A stretch of DNA of 5,059 bases from an uncultured Oribacterium sp. (GCA_900772695.1 CAAGRO010000010.1:1-5059), one strand, 5' to 3'; shown: positions 1 through 5,059, numbered from the stretch's first letter. Program-made: numbers and translations. Notes: generated from the sequence alone by a model not told the origin.

Positions 1-310
1 CCGAACCTTCCTTCGTCAGATCATAGTAGTCGCCGTCCGTGTCGACGATCTTTCCCTCCGCGTCGAGCTGTACACGGAAGAACGGAAGCTGTATGTTCAT
101 CTCCTTGTTTTCGTCCTTCCGCTTCGGATTGCGGTCGGAGCGGGTGCCCATCGGAGCATTGGCGACGCTTTCCATCATACGGAAGCCGTCCTCCCGGATG
201 CGGGCGTGGGTCATGTGCGCAACGAGTCCGAAGATGATGATCAGCATCGTGCAGACGATGACCATCATGATTGAGACGAAGCGGACGCGAAGCTTCTGAA
301 TCATTTCCAT
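1..310 (-). CDS. Sensor histidine kinase, N-terminal part (cut by window edge)
   Basis: The 103 visible codons show a short basic N-terminus (MEMIQKLRVR), one hydrophobic membrane helix at about residues 11-31, and the start of an extracytoplasmic sensor region containing LPFFRVQLDAEGKIVDTDGD, a style common in clostridial kinases. HAMP, HisKA and ATPase domains would lie beyond the left edge and are not seen. The kinase call therefore rests on the membrane topology and on its place directly downstream of a response regulator gene on the same strand. The start at 310 follows AAAGGA (319-324) with 8 bases of spacing, and an in-frame TAA at 323-325 limits it upstream. A second ATG at 302-304, with AAGG at 312-315, is also possible. 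Expected role: membrane sensor that phosphorylates the neighbouring regulator. The ligand is unknown. Confidence 0.8.
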   Translation of the reverse strand, partial: MEMIQKLRVRFVSIMMVIVCTMLIIIFGLVAHMTHARIREDGFRMMESVANAPMGTRSDRNPKRKDENKEMNIQLPFFRVQLDAEGKIVDTDGDYYDLTKEGS

Positions 311-364
311 ACCTTGTTTCCTTTACTGTTCATAATCGGTCCATGGAATCGTACATACGCTGTC

Positions 365-388
365 CATCGGCCGGCTGAGCCGGCCATG
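365..388 (-). promoter_or_regulatory. GC-rich hairpin between regulator and kinase genes
   Basis: GGCCGGC (369-375), a 3-base loop and GCCGGCC (379-385) form a perfect 7 bp stem. It is extended by CAT (365-367) pairing with ATG (386-388) around one bulged C. It lies in the 99 bp between the regulator stop and the kinase start. No T-run follows on the minus strand, so it does not look like an efficient intrinsic terminator. It could be an mRNA stability or processing element, or could lower expression of the kinase relative to the regulator. A smaller hairpin, CACC/GGTG (397-408), sits just after the regulator stop codon. The structure is seen in the sequence; the function is inferred. Confidence 0.5.
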
Positions 389-409
389 ATGTCTTTCACC
401 ATGAGGTGT

Positions 410-1087
410 TCAGGGCTGGTTTTCCAGCTCCAGGTGGTAGCCGAGGCGGCGCACAGCGACGATCTGGACATTCGAGCCGATGGAGTGAAGCTTCTTTCGA
501 AGAAAGCCGACATAGACCTCGACATGGTTCTCGACGGCGTCGGAATCGAAGCCCCAGACCTTCTGGAGGATGGCCTCCTTCGACAGATTCTTTTCCTTCT
601 GCTGCATCAGCATGCGCATCACATCAAACTCCTTCGCGCTCAGGCGGAGGGACTTTTCTTCACATAAGAGTGTACTCGTCGAGAGGTCGAGGGTCGTGTT
701 GCCGAAGACGAGCGTATCGACCTCGGCTCCCTGCCGGCGAAGCAGGGCATGGATGCAGGCGAACAGCTCGCGTGCGTCGAAGGGCTTCGTCAGGTAGTAG
801 TCCGCCCCGGAATCGAGGCCCTGGACACGGTCCAGCAGCTCGGATTTCGCCGTCAGCATGAGGATCGGCGTGCTGATGTGCTGCTGTCGAAGAAGCTTCG
901 CCACCTGATATCCATTCATTTTCGGCATCATGACATCCAGGATGATGAGGTCATAGACCCCGGTCTCCGCATAATCGGCACCGGCTTCTCCATCATACAC
1001 CGCCTCGGCCTGATAGCCCTGCTCCGTCAGCAGATCGCGGATCGAATCTGCGAGGAGCTTTTCATCTTCTACGATTAATATTTTCAT
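410..1087 (-). CDS. OmpR/PhoB-family response regulator
   Basis: A 225-residue DNA-binding response regulator of normal length for the family. The receiver domain (about 1-120) has the acidic pair E7/D8, phosphoacceptor D51 in LIILDVMMPKMNG, the switch Thr T79 (ILMLTAK) and the conserved K101 in YYLTKPF. The winged-helix effector domain (about 125-222) includes LSAKEFDVMRML, the recognition-helix region DAVENHVEVYVGFLRKKL and the C-terminal hairpin VRRLGYHLE. Phosphorylated dimers of this family bind direct repeats and contact RNA polymerase. The start at 1087 is fixed by AAGGAGA (1094-1100) with 6 bases of spacing and an in-frame TAA at 1091-1093. The sensor kinase gene follows on the same strand and the exporter operon is divergent. 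Paired TTCAG half-sites in front of both operons suggest autoregulation and control of the exporter genes. Family assignment is firm; the specific orthologue is not named because the VanR/PhoP/CssR-like subgroups cannot be told apart by eye. Confidence 0.96.
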   Translation of the reverse strand: MKILIVEDEKLLADSIRDLLTEQGYQAEAVYDGEAGADYAETGVYDLIILDVMMPKMNGYQVAKLLRQQHISTPILMLTAKSELLDRVQGLDSGADYYLTKPFDARELFACIHALLRRQGAEVDTLVFGNTTLDLSTSTLLCEEKSLRLSAKEFDVMRMLMQQKEKNLSKEAILQKVWGFDSDAVENHVEVYVGFLRKKLHSIGSNVQIVAVRRLGYHLELENQP

Positions 1088-1109
1088 CTTTTATCTCCTT
1101 CAAGCCGAG

Positions 1110-1122
1110 GCCCCGGAGGGGC
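1110..1122 (-). promoter_or_regulatory. Short hairpin in the regulator mRNA leader
   Basis: GCCCC (1110-1114), GGA and GGGGC (1118-1122) form a 5 bp GC-only stem just upstream of the regulator's ribosome binding site at 1094-1100. If transcription starts near 1132, the hairpin lies close to the 5' end of that mRNA. It could protect the transcript or tune translation. No U-tract follows, so it is not a terminator. Confidence 0.3.
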
Positions 1123-1138
1123 TGTAATTATATAGTAC

Positions 1139-1171
1139 ATTCTACTGATTATAACTGAAAGTGTGCTGAAA
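1139..1171 (-). promoter_or_regulatory. Regulator-operon promoter with direct-repeat operator
   Basis: On the minus strand TTTCAG occurs at 1171-1166 and again at 1160-1155, an 11 bp period on one face of the helix. Ten bases after the second copy comes TAGAATG (-10 TAGAAT at 1144-1139), so transcription should begin near 1132. The normal -35 position reads AGCACA, far from TTGACA, as in PhoB-type promoters where the regulator box replaces the -35. The box matches the one in front of the plus-strand operon (1259-1291) in sequence and spacing, which strongly supports a shared regulator. A perfect TATAAT at 1153-1148 overlaps the gap and is an alternative -10, but it has no good -35. The binding protein is inferred to be the adjacent response regulator. 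Confidence 0.7.
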
Positions 1172-1221
1172 CCGGCGCATTTCTTTACCTACATATTATA
1201 TAAGTGCGGGCGTTCTGTCGA

Positions 1222-1251
1222 AGAAAAACACAGAAGCTTCACACTTTTTCT
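1222..1251. promoter_or_regulatory. Interrupted 30 bp palindrome in the divergent control region
   Basis: AGAAAAA (1222-1228) and TTTTTCT (1245-1251) are perfect inverted arms sharing a centre, between 1236 and 1237, with the inner palindrome GAAGCTTC (1233-1240). In total 22 of 30 positions are symmetric. It lies about 60 bp upstream of the predicted plus-strand start site. Such a dyad could bind a dimeric repressor or activator unrelated to the direct-repeat boxes. The A/T-tract arms could arise by chance in this AT-rich stretch, so the functional call is weak. Confidence 0.3.
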
Positions 1252-1258
1252 GAAAAGA

Positions 1259-1291
1259 CTTCAGCATCATTTCAGTTTCTTTTTTTAGAAT
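1259..1291 (+). promoter_or_regulatory. Exporter-operon promoter with direct-repeat operator
   Basis: CTTCAG (1259-1264) and TTTCAG (1270-1275) are direct repeats with an 11 bp period. Ten bases later comes TAGAATG, with -10 TAGAAT at 1286-1291, so transcription should start near 1298 and give a leader of about 31 bases. The -35 position reads AGCATC, so the promoter probably depends on an activator. Aligned with the minus-strand promoter at 1139-1171, TTCAGCA, TTTCAGTT and TAGAATG are identical and all spacings are equal. An extra inverted half-site, CTGAAA, is at 1250-1255. The response regulator encoded next door is the likely activator (inference from geometry and location). Confidence 0.7.
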
Positions 1292-1328
1292 GCGTCATGT
1301 ACATCGATTTAGTTGAAAAGGAGCAGTT

Positions 1329-2432
1329 ATGAATAGATATCTGATGCGTGGTGCGATGGCGGCCCTGACCGGTGTCGTCACAGTGGTGGCGGGCATGCCG
1401 ATGTGTGCGCTGGCCTCGACGACGCTGGAGCAGCGGAAGAAGGCGCTGGTGAGCGCGGGGATCATCGAGAATTTCGATGTGAGCCTGAATGCGACGGCGG
1501 TGTCGCGGGCGGAGTTTGCGAAGATGCTGGTGCTTGCCTCGAGCTATGCGACGAATGTCGCGTCGGAGTCGAATGTCTCGGTCTTCAGTGATGTGCTGCA
1601 GAATTCAGCGTACTCCGGCTATATACGGATCGCGACCTCGAAGGGCTGGATGAGCGCCTACCTCGGTGGCACCTTCAAGCCGGAGCAGGGGATCAAGCTC
1701 GCCGAGGCGGAGAAGGCGATGCTGACGCTGCTTGGCTATACGAGTGATCAGTTCAGTGGCAACATCGTCGCCAACCGGCACGCGAAGGCCATCGCGATCG
1801 GACTCACGGACCGGGTCAGCACGAACATCAACGACGAGCTGACCTACGAGGACTGTGTTTACATGTTCTACAATCTGCTGATGGCGAACACCGCCCAGAA
1901 CGACGGGAAGACGAAGAGCAGTCAGACGATCTACGGTGCGCTGTTCGGCTTCACGCTGTCCGACAGCAACGAGCTGAATCTGCTCGATACGCTGTCCGCG
2001 AACCTGAACGGTCCGCACGTGTTGAAGTCCGGCAAGAGCCTGAACTCGATTCTTCCATTTAATAAGAGTGTCGCCAGCTGCTATCTGAACGGCGAGACCT
2101 CCAGCGTGGAGGCCATCGAGGATGAGGCGACGAGCTGCGCGGTGGTCGTGTACTATAACAGCTCGACGAAGTCAGTCTATGCCTACTCGGAGTCGGGCAA
2201 TGCAGACAGCACCATGGGTACGGCGACCGGTACGGTCGATCAGATCTACTACAGCTCGAGTCAGATCATGACCCCGACGCAGGTGGAGATCGGTGGCGAG
2301 ACCTACAATATCAATACTTCGGATATGCAGTACGCGTTCTCGATCTACGGTTCCATCGATACTTCGGATGAGATCACCATCGTCTGGGATCTCGATCAGA
2401 GCGGTGCGAAGGAAGTCATCGCGATCGCATAA
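1329..2432 (+). CDS. Secreted S-layer-homology (SLH) domain protein
   Basis: A 367-residue exported protein. The signal peptide spans residues 1-29 with a likely cut after CALA (A29/S30). The Cys at 26 lacks a lipobox, so it is not a lipoprotein. Three SLH-like repeats follow. Repeat 1 (about 38-75) keeps the SRAEF core. Repeat 2 (about 86-137) has FSDV, GYIRIATSKGWM and GGTFKP. Repeat 3 (about 140-186) is degenerate. SLH domains bind pyruvylated secondary wall polymers; only the first repeat retains the motif Arg, so anchoring may be weak. The C-terminal half (about 200-367) is beta-rich, with a GTVDQIYY ... VEIGGETYNI ... DEITIVWDLD pattern seen in many clostridial SLH proteins and of unknown role; C251 and C270 could form a disulfide. 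The start is fixed by AAAAGGAG (1316-1323) and an in-frame TGA at 1314-1316. It is first in the operon leading to the adaptor and ABC genes. Confidence 0.88.
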   Translation: MNRYLMRGAMAALTGVVTVVAGMPMCALASTTLEQRKKALVSAGIIENFDVSLNATAVSRAEFAKMLVLASSYATNVASESNVSVFSDVLQNSAYSGYIRIATSKGWMSAYLGGTFKPEQGIKLAEAEKAMLTLLGYTSDQFSGNIVANRHAKAIAIGLTDRVSTNINDELTYEDCVYMFYNLLMANTAQNDGKTKSSQTIYGALFGFTLSDSNELNLLDTLSANLNGPHVLKSGKSLNSILPFNKSVASCYLNGETSSVEAIEDEATSCAVVVYYNSSTKSVYAYSESGNADSTMGTATGTVDQIYYSSSQIMTPTQVEIGGETYNINTSDMQYAFSIYGSIDTSDEITIVWDLDQSGAKEVIAIA

Positions 2433-2506
2433 CGCGATATGCGCGTGATGCATGCGGCGGAAAGCACGGATGCCATGCGGATATCCGGTGCTGGAACGCT
2501 GCGGGT

Positions 2507-2533
2507 GGATGCATAAAGGATGCATTGGCATCC
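2507..2533 (+). repeat. GGATGC direct and inverted repeats in the SLH-adaptor gap
   Basis: GGATGCAT occurs at 2507-2514 and 2518-2525, and the second copy forms a stem with GCATCC (2528-2533) around a 4-base loop. Another GGATGC lies at 2468-2473, and a CGGATATCCG palindrome at 2478-2487. They sit in the 142 bp gap between the SLH and adaptor genes, where no convincing promoter or terminator is visible, so read-through is likely. The element may be a weak mRNA structure that adjusts adaptor expression, or chance. Confidence 0.3.
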
Positions 2534-2574
2534 GGGCAGGAAACACAGGAAATCAGGATTTAGTTGGAGAGAAG

Positions 2575-4509
2575 ATGAAGCAGATTTTTTCGTTTAACAA
2601 GAAGGAGAAGGGTGCGGGGAAGAAGCCGGTGAAAAAGCTCGTCCTCGGAGCCGCGCTCCTCGTGGCAGTCGCGGGTGGTGCGTTCTTCGTATATCAGAAG
2701 AAGGCCGCTGCGGCGAGTAAGAAGGAGACCAGTGTACGAACGGGTACGGTGACGCGACAGACGATCCAGCAGTCGCTGTCCAGCTCCGGTACGATTTCGC
2801 CGAAGAACAGCTATACGATCACCTCGATGGTCGAGGGCAAGGTTATCTCGGCAGATTTTAATGAAGGTGATCAGGTCACCGAGGGACAGGTGCTGTACCA
2901 GATCGACGCCTCGTCCATGACCTCGAAGCTGAACTCGGCGACGAGCTCCCTCGAGCGTGCGCAGGAAAGCTACAACGATGCGATGAAGGATTACAATTCC
3001 GCCGTCGCGGATTACAGCGGAAACACCGTGAAGTCGACCGTCTCCGGTTATGTCAAGACGATGAAGATCAAGGCGGGTGATCAGGTGTCCGGCAATACAG
3101 AGATCGCGGAGATCTACAACGACAGCGTGATGGAGGTGGATATCCCGTTTCTTTCCACCGAGGCCGCGCAGATCGCGGCGGGCAGCACGGCGACGCTGAC
3201 GCTCTCGGATACCCTCGAGGAGCTCAGTGGTACCGTCACTTCCGTCGATCAGCTGGATACGACCCTCACCGGCGGTCAACTCGTCCGCTATGTCACGGTG
3301 CAGGTAACGAATCCGGGCGGACTCACGAGTGATATGTACGCGACCGCGAGCATCAACGGCATCAACTCCTGCGGTGACGGTGCCTTCCAGCCGATCCAGA
3401 ACGTCACACTGCGGGCGAGCGATCTCTCCGGTTCCGTGACCGTCAAGAAGCTGCTCGTCAGTGCCGGTGATTATGTGAACGTCGGTACCGCTATTTTCTC
3501 GATGGATGCCGAGGACGCGAGTGATATCCTGAAGACCTACAAGAACAAGGTCTCCGATGCGAAGTCCTCCCTCGAGAATGCGCAGTCGAATCTCGACACC
3601 ACGACCGATAATTACGAGAATTACACGATCACTGCGCCGATTTCCGGTACCGTCACGACGAAGAACGTGAATGTCGGCGAGAATGTGCAGAACGGCAACT
3701 CCGCGACCGCACTCGCCGTCATCTATGATCTTTCTGAGGTGACCTTCGAGATGAACATCGATGAGCTCGACATCTCGAACGTGAAGGTCGGCCAGAAGGT
3801 CGAGGTTACGGCAGACGCCTTCGAGGATCAGACCTTCGAGGGTACCGTCACGAAGGTGTCCATGGGTGGTACTTCCGCAAACGGCGTCACCTACTATCCG
3901 GTCACCGTCACGATGACGGAGTACGGCGATCTGCTTCCGGGCATGAATGTCACCGGTGTCATCATCCTCGATGAGGCGGAGGACGCACTCGCGATTCCGG
4001 TGGATGCACTCCAGCGTGGCGACAAGGTCTATGTAAAGGATTCCACGACGTCGAAGAAGGACAATGCTTCCACACAGGATGCAGCTTCGGCAGGTGATGG
4101 AAAGTCGGAGGGCACTGCGGATGGCCATCCGGAAGGAAATGCAGCGGGTGAGAAGCCGGCCGATGCAGCGAAACCGAGCGATGCGAAGGGCGACGGTAAG
4201 AACGGAAAGTCGGACGGCCCGGCAGGTGGCGATGCGCAGAGCAGCAATGTGCCGGAGGGCTTCCATGAGGTAAGCGTCACGACCGGTCTCACCTCGGATG
4301 AATATGTCGAGATCCTGTCCGGTGATCTCACGGAAGGCGATGAGGTCTACATTTCTCAGTCCAGCGTCAGCAGCTCGACCGACATGATGATGCCGGGCAT
4401 GGGCGGCGGTGACATGGGCGGCGGCCAGGGCGGCGGCATGGGTGGTGGTAACCCGGGCGGCGGTGGTGGCGGCCAGGGCGGTGGCCCAGGTGGCGGCCCG
4501 ATGGGCTAA
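2575..4509 (+). CDS. HlyD/MacA-type exporter adaptor with duplicated core
   Basis: A 644-residue membrane-fusion-type adaptor for an ABC exporter, longer than typical MacA/YknX-like proteins (roughly 370-400). A basic N-terminus is followed by a membrane helix (about 20-40); the rest is outside the membrane. Two adaptor units follow in tandem. Unit 1 has lipoyl halves around 83-111 and 152-182 flanking a coiled coil (about 112-148), then a beta-barrel (about 185-262). Unit 2 has lipoyl halves around 286-311 and 350-385 flanking a coiled coil (about 314-349), then a beta-barrel (about 388-466). The membrane-proximal domain (about 470-595) is interrupted by a charged low-complexity stretch (about 490-556). 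The tail (604-644) is Gly/Met-rich. The start at 2575 has GGAG (2566-2569) at 5 bases; an open frame continues upstream to an ATG at 2452, but that site has no ribosome binding site and adds a segment unlike a membrane-protein N-terminus. It should couple the downstream ABC transporter to wall or extracellular partners. The substrate is unknown. Confidence 0.9.
   Translation: MKQIFSFNKKEKGAGKKPVKKLVLGAALLVAVAGGAFFVYQKKAAAASKKETSVRTGTVTRQTIQQSLSSSGTISPKNSYTITSMVEGKVISADFNEGDQVTEGQVLYQIDASSMTSKLNSATSSLERAQESYNDAMKDYNSAVADYSGNTVKSTVSGYVKTMKIKAGDQVSGNTEIAEIYNDSVMEVDIPFLSTEAAQIAAGSTATLTLSDTLEELSGTVTSVDQLDTTLTGGQLVRYVTVQVTNPGGLTSDMYATASINGINSCGDGAFQPIQNVTLRASDLSGSVTVKKLLVSAGDYVNVGTAIFSMDAEDASDILKTYKNKVSDAKSSLENAQSNLDTTTDNYENYTITAPISGTVTTKNVNVGENVQNGNSATALAVIYDLSEVTFEMNIDELDISNVKVGQKVEVTADAFEDQTFEGTVTKVSMGGTSANGVTYYPVTVTMTEYGDLLPGMNVTGVIILDEAEDALAIPVDALQRGDKVYVKDSTTSKKDNASTQDAASAGDGKSEGTADGHPEGNAAGEKPADAAKPSDAKGDGKNGKSDGPAGGDAQSSNVPEGFHEVSVTTGLTSDEYVEILSGDLTEGDEVYISQSSVSSSTDMMMPGMGGGDMGGGQGGGMGGGNPGGGGGGQGGGPGGGPMG
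4042..4242 (+). repeat. Low-complexity coding segment (Lys/Gly/Asp/Ala/Ser linker)
   Basis: This stretch encodes adaptor residues about 490-556, composed almost entirely of A, D, E, G, K, P and S with repeated short themes (for example GDGKSEG, GDGKNGKSDG, EKPADAAKPSDA). It splits the membrane-proximal domain between DALQRGDKVYV and FHEVSVTTGLTSDEYVEI, which are normally joined by a short hairpin. It is probably a disordered loop outside the membrane. Confidence 0.7.
4384..4506 (+). repeat. Gly/Met-rich tail repeat
   Basis: The last 41 codons of the adaptor are mostly glycine (GGC/GGT) in a GGGX rhythm, with Met, Gln, Pro, Asn or Asp at the X positions, starting with MMMPGMGGGDMGGG. Similar Gly-rich tails are, to my knowledge, common on adaptors of clostridial ABC exporters. 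The repetitive DNA is likely to vary in length between strains. Its role is not known; the Met content allows, but does not show, metal binding. Confidence 0.75.
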
Positions 4510-4522
4510 TGAGGTGATCGAA

Positions 4523-5059
4523 ATGAAAGAAGTACATCCGATGAAGGAAGAGATGAAAAAACCAGCGTCGGGAGCGGCGCTGGAAATCGAAGAGCTCACG
4601 CTGGAAAATCCGGAAGCGGCATCCTCCGATGCGGAAGCCGTGACGATCGCAGGTGACGAAGCGACAAAAGCCGATGCAGAAGAAGTTCATGAAGAGGTCG
4701 ACGAGTACGCCGAGAACCACGAGGAGATCGCGAAGCTGCGGGCCGCGCAGGCGGCCCGGGGCGTCGATGGCGCAGCCGGTCCCTACATCCCGCCGGAGCA
4801 TGACGGGGAGCTGCCCTTCCTGCAGCTCGAAAACATTTACAAAATCTACCAGATGGGCTCCGAAGAGGTGCATGCAAACGACGGCATCAGCGTCAATATC
4901 TACCATGGTGAGTTCGTCGCCATCGTCGGCAAGTCCGGCTCCGGGAAGTCGACACTCATGAACATCATCGGTGCCCTCGATGTACCGACGAAGGGAGAGT
5001 ACCTGATCCAGGGTGTCGATACCTCGCACATGGCAGACGATGAGCTGGCTGCGATCCGG
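4523..5059 (+). CDS. MacB/LolD-type ABC transporter ATPase, N-terminal part (cut by window edge)
   Basis: The 179 visible codons begin a cytoplasmic ABC ATPase. The nucleotide-binding domain starts near residue 98 (FLQLENIYKIYQMG), with a probable A-loop Tyr at Y110, the MacB-like stretch VHANDGISVNIYHGEFVAIV, Walker A GKSGSGKST (136-144) and then LMNIIGALDVPTKGEY. The Q-loop, signature and Walker B lie beyond the edge, so it is not known whether a permease is fused, as in MacB, or separate, as in LolD/YknY. Ahead of the domain is an unusual extension of about 95 residues, acidic and low in complexity (EEVHEEVDEYAENHEE), ending in GPYIPPEHDGELP. The start at 4523 follows GAGGTGA (4511-4517) at 5 bases; in-frame ATGs at 4541 and 4553 would shorten the extension only slightly. 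It lies 13 bases after the adaptor stop, so the two are probably cotranscribed. It should power export with the adaptor. Confidence 0.93.
   Translation, partial: MKEVHPMKEEMKKPASGAALEIEELTLENPEAASSDAEAVTIAGDEATKADAEEVHEEVDEYAENHEEIAKLRAAQAARGVDGAAGPYIPPEHDGELPFLQLENIYKIYQMGSEEVHANDGISVNIYHGEFVAIVGKSGSGKSTLMNIIGALDVPTKGEYLIQGVDTSHMADDELAAIR

Noticed and set aside
365..388. Intrinsic terminator after the regulator gene
   Set aside because: The stem is strong, but no T-run follows on the minus strand and the kinase gene lies directly downstream, so termination is unlikely to be complete.
301..525. Open frame of 74 codons on the minus strand across the regulator-kinase gap
   Set aside because: It overlaps the regulator's DNA-binding domain in another frame, lacks a ribosome binding site, and its product looks like frame-shifted coding sequence.
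1195..1221. Minus-strand promoter TCGACA with a 15-base gap to TATAAT (1200-1195)
   Set aside because: The spacer is too short for a typical promoter, and the conserved box with TAGAAT further downstream explains the region better. It remains possible as a weak upstream start.
1403..2018. Small open frames within the SLH gene (plus strand 1403-1591, minus strand 1605-2018)
   Set aside because: They are shadows of the SLH coding frame, with biased composition and no ribosome binding sites.
2452..2574. Longer adaptor start at 2452
   Set aside because: No ribosome binding site at 2452, and the added residues are unlike a membrane-protein N-terminus. The ATG at 2575 has GGAG at the right distance and is followed by a normal basic start and membrane helix.
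2560..4599. A very long open frame (679 codons) on the minus strand, opposite the adaptor gene
   Set aside because: The plus strand encodes a clear HlyD-family protein with its own ribosome binding site. The antisense product is His/Arg/Asp-rich with no recognisable domain, and antisense openness is expected from this GC-rich codon use.
4367..5029. Open frame of 220 codons on the minus strand, opposite the adaptor tail and ABC ATPase
   Set aside because: It overlaps the Walker A coding region of a real ATPase on the plus strand; no domain and no good start site.

Overview
The window comes from a Gram-positive-type bacterium, most likely a fairly GC-rich member of the Bacillota (Clostridia, Lachnospiraceae-like). 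This rests on four things: strong AGGAG-type ribosome binding sites, an S-layer-homology (SLH) protein, an exporter adaptor with a Gly/Met-rich tail, and a VanR/PhoB-like two-component pair of Gram-positive style. The genus is not identifiable from the sequence alone.

Layout. Positions 1-1087 (minus strand) hold the start of a sensor histidine kinase gene (cut by the window edge) and, upstream of it, its OmpR/PhoB-family response regulator. The 99 bp between them carry a GC-rich hairpin. Positions 1088-1328 are a 241 bp divergent control region. Positions 1329-2432 (plus strand) encode a secreted SLH-domain protein. After 142 bp comes 2575-4509, a membrane-anchored HlyD/MacA-type periplasmic-adaptor-like protein. 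Thirteen bases later, 4523 to the window end encodes a MacB/LolD-type ABC ATPase, cut just after the Walker A region. An FtsX/MacB-type permease is expected beyond the right edge but is not visible.

How it fits together. The divergent region holds two nearly identical promoters in mirror orientation. Each has a direct repeat of a TTCAG-type half-site with 11 bp period, then exactly ten bases, then TAGAATG. This is the geometry of Pho-box-like promoters that an OmpR/PhoB-family regulator activates in place of a -35 element. The simplest reading is that the regulator encoded here activates both its own operon and the exporter operon, with the sensor kinase detecting an extracellular stress or ligand. 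The SLH protein, the adaptor and the ABC ATPase would then form one envelope-spanning export or envelope-stress module.

The main unusual points are the mirror-image promoters, an adaptor that appears to be an internal tandem duplication (two lipoyl/coiled-coil units in one chain), a charged low-complexity insertion near the C-terminus of that adaptor, a roughly 95-residue acidic extension ahead of the ABC domain, and an SLH wall-binding protein as first gene of a MacAB-like operon. No RNA genes, CRISPR arrays, insertion sequences or convincing intrinsic terminators were seen.
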